A DNA stretch of 64,000 nt from Sycobia sp. Sy_11 (GCA_018907035.1 JACCIC010000213.1:697501-761500), one strand, 5' to 3'. Shown: positions 13,500 to 26,889, counted from the stretch's first letter. Notes: generated by a model from the letters alone, not told the origin. Program-made: numbers and translations.

Positions 13500-16400
13500 T
13501 TATTCGAACGACATGAGATTTGCTGGAATAGGTTTTCGATCCGTTGCTCCGCGCACCGTCGCTCGTAATTCTTTTAGCCAGTTCTCTGCCACTTCTACTG
13601 ATGACGCTCGAAATTTATATACGTTTCCTACAATTAACAATCAAACGAAATAACCTCCTTTCTTTTTCTAATATATTATAACATATACATTTATTTATTT
13701 AACATAATTTGTATCTATATGTTTACAAATAAAAAAAATAAAAAAGATTAAATTTTAATTAAAAACAAGTTATTTAATATTTGGCATGAAATTGTTTAAA
13801 GATAATAAATAATAAAAAAAATGATTTCTTTGTAAAATAAAAATAAATTTTATTACCGATTACTAAATACGAACTTATTCAAAAACTTTAAGATTATACT
13901 GTAATTCTTAAAATCATATGATTTTTATCTTTTCCATCATTTGATATTTAATGTTAATTCATAAAAATAGTATTTAAATATGGCATATCTAAGTGTTTTA
14001 TAAAGAAACTAGCTATTTATAAAAAATTAGATAGTAAACTATTTTCAATTATTTTATTCAATAAAAGTTCTTTTCAATAGCTTTCCTTTTTGAAGAATTT
14101 TTTAATAAATCAGAAAAAATAATTCTTACCTTTCTTCGGATCTGCTAATAGAAAGGTATCTGCATGAAATGTATTGTCCAAAGTTTCAACAATCCAACCC
14201 AATATTGATACCATTTTATATGGCTCCCTTTTAAAATCGCCTCTATCAGTTCTATATTAACAAAATAATTTATTTCATTAGTATATTTTTAATCATTTAC
14301 TATGATTTTTATTGCAGAAAAATTAATAATTTATTATTTTTAATGTTAGTTTACCCCTTAAAACATTTTGGAGAGAAATAAACAATCGAAGTCGCCCAGA
14401 GTTGTACCCAATATCTCTGCCATGTTGATACTGCAGGCTTACGTCCATCTCGCAAAACTACCTTTCGCCTTAAAGAACCTTGCATTATGCAACGAGGCTC
14501 TTTTGTGCCATCAATATCGCATGGTAAAACTGATATAGTACTATAAAATATTTCAAAACTATTGTACAATAGGTTTAAATACTGTACAGAGTACTGTAAT
14601 ATTTATGATTTCTAAATTACAGTTCTATTATTGAATTAAACTAAAATTCTAGTGAATACTAATATCATTTAAAAAATACTTTCAGATATTCCAAATAAAT
14701 TTGCTTCCTTTTTAGTAATTTATAATTAGTTAAAATTTTATACACATAACTTAATTTATGTGTGAAAAAACTGTTACTAAAATAGAATATTGACTTTCTT
14801 ATTAAAATAAATATCAGAACATTTTGATGATTATTAAAATAATATTGTATTGACGTAGGTAACATTTTGACTATATAAAAATATTAGTTTAGCTAAAATT
14901 TTAGTTGAAAGTACTCAATTAAAATATTAAAGAATATAAATAATCATTATTTTTTACTAATTAACTAGTTAATTATAAATAATGAAATTTAATAGTGTTA
15001 TTTTAACACAAATAATCTAAGGAAGTTGAAGAATGTATTTAGACTAAAATTAGGATTAAATATATATTTAGTAAAATTTTATTTCATTTGGTTGAGAAAA
15101 ATTTTAACCTTGTTTTTGATAATAAACTGCAATCATCGTTAATAGTATCAATAGGTGATCCAGGTGAATTCTGATCAAGATCAACAATTTGTGTTGTTAA
15201 ATGGGGTTCTTCCAAAACGGAATCGTCAAGTAGGTGTCGTACAGTTACGTGATTAGCTTCTAGAGGGACGACAGTCTTTCCAAATATACTACAATATTAA
15301 ATAAAAATCATTAATTTAAAAAATTAGATGAATCATTGTTAATCATGCATAGAGTGCTCTATAAAATAAATAATTTTTCTTTATATAATTTTCAATATTT
15401 TTAAAAATATATATCAGTTTAAAGTATGGCATGAATTAAATTAAGTAATAAAATTGAAACATAATGTTCAAATTAATGTTAAAGAAAATATACCTTAAAG
15501 ACACAAATAATGTAAAAAATTAATAAAAAAAGGCTAATGTAAATGTTCTTATATGTAATATGTCCATGCTCTTCTTTAGTTAATAGAATTAATTAAATTA
15601 TTATCTATTTATAAAATTAACTTCATTAAATAAATATAAATATTACATTTTAACATGCTTAAATATTATTTATTATTTAATTAACATTAAAATTAAAGTA
15701 ACTGAGAAAAATTAAATAAAATAATTTTAGCAGCTGCTTATCGAAGTATTTCTTTCTTACAATTACAGACTTTGTAAAATTATGATGAAAGTTTTTAGTA
15801 GAATCATCTTACAAAGACATTTTTCTCAGTAAATTCAATCAAACTAAAGGAATGCATTACATGCACAGGCTGTAAATGGATAAATGACTCGGGCATACTT
15901 GATGATATCATAACACTATAAAAATGTACTAATACTATGTAAGCACTATTAAATGATTCGCTTCACATAGCCCTAAACGCGGACTCTTGGGACTCACCCA
16001 GGAGTTGTCAAGCTAGGTCCGTATTTGCCTCCTTGTTTATGGAAGTTGCGTGGAAGACTCGTACTACGAAATCTAACAAGTTCACAATTGTCACTGCTAG
16101 TTTGTGTTTAACAAGTTTGAACGAAAATACTCTCAGGGTATATGTTGTAAAATTCTTAATATTCATTTTGAATAAATTGTATAATAAAAATATTGCTATA
16201 GTTGACATTGACCTCAGACTGTCAAGTGTCACTGGTGAATAAATTTTAGAATTTACTTTAATTGCAAAAATTTTAATTTGATGAAATACTTGAATAAATC
16301 CCAATACTCCAATTTTAGATTATTTTAAAATACTCTATAATAATGTAAGTTAACAGTGTACTACATTTTATTTATTAGGTAAGACATGAAATTATAATAA

Positions 16401-18674
16401 TATTAATCTTAAATCAAGAACTGTATTGCACACAGATACAATAAGAGAATTAAAATTAATACAAATTTTATTTACCTCTACGTTAAATATCAAAATTTCT
16501 AAAGTGTTTCAATTTGAAAAACGATTTCTGGACTGTTATTTATATTTAATGTGTTAATAAGTAAAATACCACCACCGTTCGATAAAATTAGTTAAAATAA
16601 GTGCAAATCAAAAAATACTTAAAGCTATATTTTAAAATGCTTAATAACTTACTTTGTTCCTAGACTACGACATTTGCGATGTCCAGGTACGAATTTATTG
16701 GCTGCTGAAGCTGCATGTAAGCGTAAAGATCCAGCACACCCTCGTGCTGGTGATAAAGATAAAGCTGCTACCCCAGTTACTACATCTCCAACTGATTCTT
16801 TACTACTACTTGATGATGGAATAGGAGAATTTGGTTCCAACTTTACTGATAATCTAAAATATTATTTATTTATTTGTTTACTTATTTAAACTAGTTTATA
16901 AGATAAATTGACAAGGTAATATAAATTCTACAGAGAAAAGTAATTTTCTTTGCAAAGAATTGAAATAATAGTAATATAATACAATTTATTTATCTAATAT
17001 ATATCTTTATTCTTATATAGTCAGATTTCATTTTTCTTTTAATTTTTGTATTTAATACAAGTTGAGTGAACTATATTTATAACTTAATTAAATTTAAATT
17101 ATTTAATTATATTTAATAATTATATGTAAATAATTTACATTTAAGTTACTTACACATGCTTTGAAGCAAAAAAAAAATTTTAGTTGAAAAAACTTACTTG
17201 AAATGATCATCTTCAAGAAACTTTTGCAGTTCTTCTATATATCGAACACTATTGAGATACCTTTGAACATCAGACAGTGGAATTATATTAGAATATTCAC
17301 TGGCTTGAAACATTGCAACTTTAGTTAATACCGCATCCATTTTTAAAATTCTTTGATGATTATCTCCATTCTTTATTAATGACAAACGTGTAAACACAAT
17401 TATAATTTAATTTTAAGAAGATTGTTAACAAAACCAAATATCATGTATATTCTTACTTTTGATGCTGGATGCGCCATGTCAATATATACAAGATCGGTCA
17501 AAAATAATCCTAAATAAGGTATACAAGGCAATTTAATGGTATCCATTTGTTCTCGAAGATTTATCCAATTATTTTTATCACTGAATACTGCAGCAAGTTT
17601 ATCAAAAGTACTTTTATCCTTTTTTGACAAACAAGCCCATGTTTTACTTAATCTATAATTAATGATATATTTCAGTTTTACATCCAGTTCTATTAACATT
17701 TGGTATAAAAAATATTAAAATACTAATTCATACCTGTATATTGAAGCACTTTGTAAACCAGATATGATAGCAAATAAGGAATGTAAGTTATTTAAATCAT
17801 AAAGTTTCTTTGCTACTCGTACAAAATGTGCCAAAATCTCAGATCGTTGTTTCGGTGTTGGTGCATTTAAAATTTCTTGGACAGTCCAGAAGCTTACCTA
17901 AAATAACATTTAGAAAATTAATAAAGCTATATTTATATGATATATGAATATATAAAAATATTAAAACTGACATGATTAAATCGTCTTGTGAAACTGACAA
18001 CATTAGGGGCAACTAAAAGTTTGTTCTTTTTATTCCATGAACAACTTGACAATTCCTCAGGACGTATGCATTTAAAAACACTAGCATCTAACAATGTTAA
18101 TTGTGATGCTAAGTCTTCAGCCTGAATTTCAGTAGCCACCGTAGTATTTGGCACTGGAGAATTGACATTACAGCGACCAGGTAATGAGTTTGACTTACAA
18201 GCAACAGATCTTTAAATATGCAACAATAAAATTAATTAAATCAAAATTTTTTTAAAAAATGTATAAAAACATTATTAGTAACTAAGTATTTACTAGAATT
18301 GTATCAACAAATACACACCCATAATTGTCATAACAGCTAGATATACTGGGTGGTGTTAGTTCAGAATATTTTCTATATGTTCTACATTTTTCTCTATATT
18401 CCTTTCTGTCTTTCAAATTTTTTTCACTTGAATTTACTACGCCAGGCAATAAAAGTCCACTAAATGAGTTTGAATCTGGACTGTAGGATTTGTCAGAGCA
18501 ATCATTGGGTCCATACTTTAGTTAAAAACAAAGACTTAAAATTTAGTGCTTTAGTTTTAAAATAATTTAGAATTTAAAAAACAAATACAGGTTTTTTACC
18601 TCAGATAATTTTAAAGTAGACACTGATTCGGTAGACAAATCACGGGGCATGGAAGTATAATGCAAATCAGCCAT
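13500..18674 (-). CDS. RalGPS: RalGPS-type Ral guanine nucleotide exchange factor (RasGEF + PH domains)
   Basis: Eleven coding exons join in phase to 619 aa: 18674-18600, 18515-18319, 18209-17972, 17897-17734, 17652-17457, 17370-17198, 16853-16653, 15288-15109, 14540-14355, 14251-14130, 13627-13500. Exon borders are GT/AG; start [12 protein letters not shown]. Residues about 125-350 form a Cdc25-type RasGEF domain: [13 protein letters not shown], then the core [15 protein letters not shown], then [15 protein letters not shown]. The 350-470 linker includes [12 protein letters not shown] and [11 protein letters not shown], which resemble vertebrate RALGPS linkers. A C-terminal PH domain (about 480-600) starts [17 protein letters not shown], and the protein ends PANLMSFE as in vertebrate RALGPS proteins. 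The family activates the small GTPase Ral, with the PH domain directing membrane binding. Family assignment is confident; exact splice sites are inferred from consensus and homology. Confidence 0.93.
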
Positions 18675-18712
18675 GAAGCCTCACTGTTCAATGGATGCAT
18701 TGCATCTTCCAT
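18611..18712 (-). other. Upstream ORF overlapping the RalGPS start codon
   Basis: In the same exon as the RalGPS start, an upstream ATG (18712-18710) opens a frame of 33 codons plus TAA (stop at 18613-18611). It runs across the main ATG (18674) in a different frame. Its peptide starts [14 protein letters not shown]. By the scanning model this would reduce initiation at the main ATG unless it is skipped. Seen directly; whether it is translated is unknown. Confidence 0.6.
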
Positions 18713-20170
18713 CAAACTCCAAAATACTGATATTATTAGAAAATGCTGTGGAGCTGAAAATTAATATGAATATATAATAAAATATTTAAATGATATATTT
18801 AATATCTCTAAAAAAGCTATGAAATAAGAATTGTAGAAGATAACTTTTTTAGATTGTATCATTTTCTAAATTCTAAATAACGTAAATGAATGCCTTTAGA
18901 TTTGTTCTAATATTTTTTGTATTTTATCTTTTAAACTGTTTATACATGAAATAAAGAAATACTAAATAAAGAAGTACTAATTATATGTATAAAGCTGTAT
19001 TGCAATTGAAATATATTTAAATAAATTAGTTGTATAATAAATATCATTAAAAAGCATTACTTATACTTCATTAATCTATTCAATTTTTTTGACATTTTTC
19101 ACTATATCAACCAAGAATACGTGTTACAAACAATATTAACAGTAACTAAAAATAAAGTATTAAATAATTATTAAACAACTATTTTTATAAAAATAAATTC
19201 ATAAAAAAGTGATGAAATTTATATCTGTATTACTCAACAATCAAAGCTATTTTTATACATTAATTTCCAATAAGAAAATAAAAAACTTACTTTCTGAAAA
19301 CAAACTAAGTTAATCTCGTCTAACCATTAAAGATATCAAAGATATCTGAAAAAATATACGAATTCTTAACATTCTTCAATGCTTCAAAATTCATTAAACG
19401 AAATAATTAAAAATTCTTCGTATCACCAAAAAATACATCGTTTAATCAATGAATCCAGAAATTAATGCAGCGTAATAAGATTTCAGAAAATCCATGATAT
19501 TTACACACACTCAAATTTATTTTCCCTCATAATTTCACATGTACAAAAATTATTAAATTGGTAACAAAGCAAAAAATTAACCTCTAGAGGCCACTTAATA
19601 TGGTAAAAAACTCACAAAGAGAAAGATAGAGAGGGAGAAAGACAACACTCGTTGTTTAGGCTACGGCGTAAGCAACAAAGCCAAGAAGAGGCGTCTTCCT
19701 CGCTATAGCATGCGTTTATAATGTTGTGATCGTTCTGGTTGTGACAGAACAATAATTAATTACGATTGATTAACTTGATGAGTGGCTCAAGCTCAATGCT
19801 CAATCTGATGGCTCGATCAACTGTTGTACTGCTGAGTACATTACAGACTTAATGCAGAGAGAGGGAGAGAGAAAGAGAGCGTTTCTCTTCAATGACAAGA
19901 TAAAAATCACAAAAATATAACCCTCCCGCACGCGCGCTGCACGCGACAGTGGTCGTGCTGGTGCCGCTGTTGGCGATGGTACTAGTAGCAGCTAGTAGCC
20001 GCCTCTCAAGGTCGACACGATATAATATGCGATATACGTGTATTACGTCTATAAAGATTCGGAAGCAACGGCGGCAAATGCAGAGATCAGAGTTGGAAAT
20101 AAGGGACCGCGAGGACCAGGGCCTGTCCTCATGAAACGGTTCGCGGCTCGCGACGCAAACGCAATGAGAA
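18675..20170 (-). promoter_or_regulatory. Probable RalGPS 5' UTR exons and promoter region
   Basis: Upstream of the coding start the exon extends to an acceptor at 18754-18755 (UTR part 18675-18753). A further exon-like block, 19345-19291, has a good acceptor and ends AAA|GTAAGT. A likely first exon ends at 19616 with CTTT|GTGAGT, and GC-rich promoter-like DNA follows at about 19640-20170. No extended coding frame runs through these pieces, so they are read as non-coding leader. Exon positions rest on splice consensus only. Confidence 0.4.
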
Positions 20171-20683
20171 AAAAATATGGTGCGCGAAATGTGGGTAGAA
20201 GTAAGAGGGTGTGTGTGTGTGTGTAAGCAGAGGCGGAGCAGAAGTGTAAGTAAGAGCAGGGGTGCGCAATTAATGTAAAAGCCGAGTCAAACTCGAGCAC
20301 TCTGATATGTTCTTGACTCTTGGTCTTGGCTCTCGCGTTCGCGTGATTACATAGGATTATTATTATTATTGATCCGATCTTTGATCCTCGCTGCTTATTT
20401 GCTTCGATATTCACGCACACATACATCAATCGGATTTGTGTATATATATATATATATATACTATATGTACACACACGTGAAAAATATTTCACCGTGGGAG
20501 GCGGGCGAAGCTGACGGGAATCAATGACGTATATCACAAGACAATCTGCTTCTGCAAGTTGCAGTCTCTATTATATACACTTTTTTGATACATTATTGAT
20601 TATAAATCTACAATCGTTGTATATTAAAATTTAATTGTATTATATATATATATTATACTGCTATGATGTATAGGTACATACAG

Positions 20684-20685
<2 letters not shown>

Positions 20686-20770
<85 letters not shown>
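20686..20770. repeat. Compound (CA)n-(TA)n microsatellite
   Basis: About 50 bp of CA repeats run straight into about 34 bp of TA repeats. A T run of about 28 nt follows at 20849-20876. Confidence 0.95.
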
Positions 20771-20772
<2 letters not shown>

Positions 20773-21383
20773 CGCATCAAATTATACAAGTAATAGCCGT
20801 GTATAGAAGGCTTATTATGTAGAACGGTACAAGGTTGGAGTTCTTTTGCTGTTTTTTTTTTTTTTTTTTTTTTTTTAATATTTGAAAAGAATCAGTAGAG
20901 TTTTTATATGAAAACAAAGGTAGACAAAATCAAACATATTTTATATATTTTACTTCTCCATCAATGTATACATATATCTTCAGGTCTATTTTGTTTCTTT
21001 TCGAACTGAAGATAATCGAATCCTGCACTACATCCGCCTACACCATCTATTCGACTGGAACTGACGCATGACCATGGCGATTGCATATATGATACATTTA
21101 TGTATATGCATCATGCATGCTATCGTCAGTTATCGCTAGCTATCGGCTCTGCTATCGCTATGCAGTTATGCCATCAAATCATGCACAAACGATGTGCACA
21201 GTACACGGTATGCATAACAGCGCAAGCACAAAGTCATATGTTCAGGGTCGTCTAGCCACGCTGACGTCCTTGAGTTTTGGGATGCGATAATCTTACTGAC
21301 GCCCCCTTCCCATCGGACATTACTTTTCCTTTTTATCTGCTTTTATCAAAATGTTCAGATAAACTTCCGAAAAGCGACCATCT

Positions 21384-21989
21384 CCGATTTTGATGAAAAT
21401 TTATACACTTGTGTTTTTGGGAATGCTGATTACGAATATCATAGTTATCTTTAGTGGGAATTGCCTTTAATGGAAAAACCCAGTTAATTAAAAAAAAAAA
21501 ACATATAAATGATGGTTGTTGGAATTTATCACAAAAAATACAAAAAAAATTTAACATATTTCATATTAAAGTTTTAGCTCTTCATAATAGATCTTTTTTG
21601 ATTTGATCTTTCTTGTTCTTTTTTTTGGCGCAAATCATATTCCTTAACAAAAAGTCAATATTTCTATCTCGGACTTCTCGAACATCGACAGTGTGTAGTG
21701 AAATCGTGACAAAATAGGCATTTTTTATACATACTTATGTGCAATTTATCCCGAAAACACTGCGTCTAGAAAAAATATATAGACAAAAGAGATGTATTTT
21801 AATAATTTTTAGAATATTATTTTACCAAAATTTTTTTTCTAAATTATTAAATGTTTCTTATTTTTCTAGATAAGTTCGAAAAATCGTCCTATTTATTGTT
21901 TTCATCGTCAAAATTCAACGAAAAAACACTACAATATTCGTAATCACCACTGCAGAAAATATAAGTGTACACATTTTCATCATAATCGG
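21384..21989. repeat. Decayed inverted repeat, possible MITE-like remnant
   Basis: The block 21384-21439 and the reverse complement of 21934-21989 match. Both begin CCGATT, then a 50-bp stretch aligns without gaps at about 40 of 50 identities, ending TGATTACGAATAT in both. About 494 bp of AT-rich sequence separates the arms. This is a non-autonomous-element type of layout, or two copies of one dispersed repeat in opposite orientation. No transposase-like frame is visible inside, and neither element ends nor a target duplication could be defined. Confidence 0.7.
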
Positions 21990-22468
21990 GGGTGGATTTT
22001 TCAGTCAATATAATTTTTCGATAAATCAACAAAAGAAATTAGAACAAGAAAATTGGAGAGGGAGTCAATCACATTGTGCTCACATATAAAAGTGAACATA
22101 AATGTTTATTTTGAGGAATGATGTAGGTATCACGATCATAATTTTTTGAAGACTTAAAACGATTAGAGAAAGGCCTATTAAAATGTATTCAACTATAAGG
22201 AGATTTATGTTGAAAAATAAAAAAAAAAAACCAAATTCGAATTGTTTACTTAATGTACATATTTCAAAAGCTTATAGTTATTTTCAAAATTTATTTATTA
22301 ATAGAAATAAAAAAAATCTTTTCATTAAAATTTTTTAAAATAATTTAATTTTTGAAAAAATAAAAAGCCTTAATAGTTTTTATCCAATAACGCTATTATA
22401 AATATATACAGAAAAAATCAGAAGAACATTTATACTTAATCAGAATAAATTTATATATGATGATAAAG

Positions 22469-22469
<1 letters not shown>

Positions 22470-22509
<40 letters not shown>
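22470..22509. repeat. (TA)n microsatellite
   Basis: Pure TA tract of about 40 bp just upstream of the NAF1 promoter-like block. Confidence 0.95.
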
Positions 22510-22512
<3 letters not shown>

Positions 22513-22554
22513 ATAATTTTGAACTACTTACCAAGAGGGTGCCCATCCTAGAAA

Positions 22555-22791
22555 AGTTACAATGGTTCGGATGGGCCAGCGGATAGGACTGCATGTAAGT
22601 GTGACATGCCGCGGGCCTGCAACTTCACTCATGTGCATATGTTCCGACCAGGTCCAGTCAGGTCCACTTTGTCCAGACATACTGCTATAAGATTGGTTAC
22701 TTCGAATCCAATCGGCTCTTATTGGATCGGCCTTCGGTTACATTCGGCCCTCATTCGGCATTCAGGCTTCGGCCATGTTTGCCTACCGCGG
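22555..22791 (+). promoter_or_regulatory. Probable NAF1 promoter and non-coding first exon
   Basis: A GC-richer block in AT-rich DNA carries CCAAT-type motifs in both orientations (around 22688-22730). It ends at a strong donor, CGCGG|GTAAGC, with the exon end at 22791. Splicing to the acceptor at 22982-22983 gives a short leader before the NAF1 ATG. The first exon has ATG at 22775, which across the splice would read MFAYRGQ then stop. A second mini-uORF (ATG AGA AAT TGA) lies in exon 2 near 22995. Start site not determined. Confidence 0.5.
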
Positions 22792-23021
22792 GTAAGCACG
22801 TGCTTTTATCATATGTTTACAAGTATTATAGAAGTTGCATCAAAACTATTATATTGATAATAATAAAATTTATACAAATATTAAAATAATTATAAATAAT
22901 TATAAATAGAATGTTTGTGTGTAATACAAACAAAAATATATATTGTGTGATTGTTTCTATATTCTTTCTTATTATTTATTAAGACAGTAACATCATGAGA
23001 AATTGATTGGAAAAAATAGAA

Positions 23022-26000
23022 ATGGATTACTCACCTGCTACATCTGAAACAACTAATAAAAATATGGAAAATTTATCTAATTTAATTAAACTCGGTGAAG
23101 AGGAAATAAAAATTTATGAAAAAATAACTGAAAAAACGGACGAAAATGATATATTAGAAACCAATGATGGTAACGATAATCAGATAAAGGAATCTTCATT
23201 GATTAGTGAGCATTCATATGCTAATTTAAACAATCAACTTTTAAATGAAAAATTGTCCAATGATATATTACATCCTTCAATAGTTGAACAAACTAGACAA
23301 AATCAGAATGATTACATTTTAAAAGATGATTCTGTAGACATGAATAATGAAATCTCTATTACTGAAGAAATTATTACCATTGATGGTTGTACTTATCAGA
23401 ATGAAGAATATTATAATACAAATATTAAAAGTATTAATTCAGAAAATCAAATAAGTGCTGATGATGGATTGAGCAATTTGTGTTTTATAGGTAAATTCAT
23501 TTTTAATTAAATATAATTTTATAACTATAGGAGATCATTTGAATAATTTACATTATTCTTACCTAACAATATCAATTATGATAATATAAAGTTTTTACCT
23601 TTAATATAATATATATTATGTATTGTATTTATACTAATAACTTTTATATTAAAATTTAATCTAAAAATTGTATAAAATATAAATGAGAGAAATATGATCC
23701 TTACAAGTTGCATTCTTATCAAATTGTTAAGTAAATAACTGATATCATATAATCTAATAAGAATTTTTTTCAAAATTTGTTTATTTGTTAATACAAAGTA
23801 ACTATAAAGTTAATTTGTAACAGATAGAACAAAAAATTATTTTATTAATTGTGATTATGTGTAAGATATTTCAACAAATCAAAATGGTTGTTTTAATTTT
23901 CTTATATTGTGTCATTTCTATTTTTATTATACTAGATTTGGTTAATTGAAAATTCAATTTTAAAAAATTCATTTTTAATTATTAAATACTAGGAATTTAA
24001 TGCAGTAATAATTAAAAATATGAAATAAAAAAAAATTAATTATAATTTATATGAATTTATTTTTACTGCATTAATGGCAAGAAAATGAGTGGTTTGAAAT
24101 TAAAATGAACTTAATAAAAAGACAAAACTTCAATTATAGTTATTAAAAGCTTGACTATGATATTTTTGCACAAGACATAATGGATCAAACCATGATAACA
24201 TTTTTCTAAATGGTAAATGCTTAAAAAAATAATAAAATACAAAATAATATTCTGATTACACAAGTGGTATAAGACTATCTTTTAAAAGTGACATATCAAT
24301 ATTGAATAATTTATTTTCCTTCTTATAGAATTCAGTATTTGTTCAAAGTATATTGATAATTTATTTTAAATGTTTCAGATAAAAGTACTGCATTGGGAGT
24401 ATTAGCTTTACAATATGATAGTTCAGATGCAGAAGATAATAATCCTAATAAATTGAAACGAGTACCCCATTCCAAAATATATCGAAATATGGATGAAACT
24501 GTACTTACAAGTGATGATTCAACTGATAGTGAAAGTGACTCTACCAGTAGTGATTCTGAAAGTGACTCAGAATCTTCTATTTCAAATAAAAGTAGCAATG
24601 ATGATTCTGATAATGAAAATAAAGTAAAGTAAGATATTTTTTAATTGATGATATTTTATTTCTTTATCAAATCTTATTATCTTTACAAACATTATAATTC
24701 TATATTAAAAATTAAAAATTTTTTATATACATTTTTTAGTAACAATAAAAATATATCTATTTCTTTTTTAATTGTTCAGAAGCAAAGGTGATAAACAAAA
24801 AAAAATATTTAAACAAAAAGGCGAATTTGACGATCTTCCTCCAATTGAAGATTTAAAAATTAGTATGCCTGAAGTTCTCTGTGATCCATTAGGTGAAGTA
24901 AGTTTAAATAAATTTTTTCTTTATGAATTAATTAAAAGAATTTTATAAATATTTAATTTCCAAAATTTAATTTTTGAGGTTGCTTGGATGGTAGAACAAA
25001 TGGTAGTTGTACGTCCAAAACCAGGAAAACCAACTCTTAATTTAGATACAGTTTTGTTTATTGATAAAGGTCAGCGTGCTTTGGGTCACATATTTGATGT
25101 TTTTGGACAAGTTACAGAACCGCACTATTGTGTGAGATTTAATAGTTCAGATCATATTCGGGAATGTGATATTAAAGTTGGAATGACAGTATACTTTTGT
25201 CCAAATACAGAATATACAGCATTGGTTTTCTTAAGTGAAATTACAAAGTAAGATAATATTAAAATAATTGATTTTGTAAAATTGAGAGCATTGATATTGT
25301 AAATACAGATGCTGAATTTTTTCTTTTTAAATATAATTCATTCATTTTACATTTAAATAAGCTTACTTTAAAATAACAATCATTTATTACAAAAAGGATA
25401 ATGTTTTTAGGTTGAAAGCTATTGATGATATAGAAGAAGGTGAAGCCCCTCAATTTTCAGATGATGAAGAAGAGCAAGCTTATTTAAATAGCTTAAAAAA
25501 TAAAGCAAATGATAATACAAAAATAAAAGACTCTTCTAGTGTAATACCAAATAAGAGAAGGCGTGGTAATAAAACATTATATTTTTGTTTTTAAAATTTA
25601 TATAAAAATGTTAATGCATATCAATATGAATATTTTTGTATGACTTTGACAGGTAATAAGTCAGGCGGGCAATCCAGTCATCCTTGGAATAGCAACTACA
25701 GTCATCAGGAACAAAATACACATGCACAAAATCAGTATGCACAAAATCCAAGGCCATTTTATCGATCACACCATCCATGGTCCCACCATAGATATCCACA
25801 GCATAATTCATGGTATCAGTACAATTCATTACCAAATAATCACTGGATTCCACCACAAAGTGATAGACAACATATCAGACTTCTCCCAGTTCAATGGAAT
25901 TCACATTATCAATGGTCACAAATGAATGCAATGCCATATCAAGGATTTCCGCAAACATCAGTACCACCCGTGGTACCACCTATTACTATACCACCACCCC

Positions 26001-26038
26001 CACCACCACCACCACCACCTCCAAACACTAATACATAA
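23022..26038 (+). CDS. Naf1: NAF1, H/ACA ribonucleoprotein assembly factor
   Basis: Six coding exons join in phase to 548 aa: 23022-23490, 24379-24628, 24780-24897, 24979-25247, 25411-25565, 25653-26038. The start is the first ATG after a TTG-opened frame (MDYSPATSETTNKN). The N-terminal 190 residues are low-complexity and Asn/Glu/Asp-rich. Residues about 195-237 are an acidic Ser/Asp/Glu tract. Residues about 255-370 hold the Gar1/Naf1 core, including LKISMPEVLCDPLGEVAWMV, then VLFIDKGQRALGHIFDVFG and VTEPHYCVRF, followed by EEGEAPQFSDDEEEQAY. The C-terminus is His/Asn/Gln/Trp-rich and ends in an 11-proline run. In yeast and vertebrates NAF1 binds dyskerin/Cbf5 and helps assemble H/ACA RNPs in the nucleus before exchange for GAR1. 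The length is in the range of animal NAF1. It is convergent with RFK. Confidence 0.94.
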
Positions 26039-26392
26039 TTATCTTGGTAATAATTGGTAATATTGGTAATCGTAACTAATACATAGTTATATTGGTAATA
26101 TAGTTGTATATTTAGTTTTATATAAAATATATGTTACTGTATATATTCATATAATATTTTTATAATATATATTGTACCCTAAGTGTATTATTTGGGACAA
26201 TTCTAGTTCCTGAAATTTTTAAGACATTTCTTGAATTTCTGTTCATTTCAGCAATAACGGTGGAAATATTTGAGACCGTATAGGAAGGGGGAGCAGAGGA
26301 AGCTAATGAAAATATCTCGAAACCAAAAATAATAATCCGAAAAAAGAAATAAATAATTTCATAGTTTTTTGATTTACAATGATAACTATTGA

Positions 26393-26398
26393 ATAAAG
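26393..26398 (+). terminator. Candidate poly(A) signal for NAF1
   Basis: AATAAA about 355 nt after the NAF1 stop. An earlier AATAAA near 26349 is an alternative. Confidence 0.4.
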
Positions 26399-26883
26399 CT
26401 AGTTTAAAATATATACTAAACGTCAGTTGAATTTGCAAATCTTTGTTTATACATTTTGAATTAGATAGCGGCTTATAAAATCTTTGTATAAATAATTCTA
26501 TTTAATCTCTGAGCCCTAATTTTGTAAATATATATGATTATATGTATTAAACAATATTGGTTCGTTATACTTTTCAAATAGTTAATACTCCTCTTAAAGT
26601 GATGCATGACTCTGGAGATCACAGAATAGTGCAAATTTTGCAAATGTCTTCATAAAAATGTAAATAATATATTAAATTTAAGTAAAATGCCATTTATTAT
26701 ACAAAGTTATGAGCAGTAATTGTGACCTTTTTTTAGAACTATGTAAAGTGAAATAGTTGCTTTTGATTTCTTTATTTAGATATTTGTTTAATTAGGATTG
26801 TTATCATTTTCGCGCCATTCTCGAATTTAAAAATTCAAATATTAAGTAATATTAACTGTACAGATAAAGGCTAGGACTTTATC

Positions 26884-26889
26884 TTTATT
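26884..26889 (-). terminator. Candidate poly(A) signal for RFK
   Basis: AATAAA on the minus strand about 140 nt past the RFK stop (27033-27031). Confidence 0.4.

Noticed and set aside
16008..16304. 98-codon minus-strand frame in RalGPS intron 7
   Set aside because: No homology recognised, and the predicted donor at 15998 lies after its stop, so it is more likely UTR or chance.
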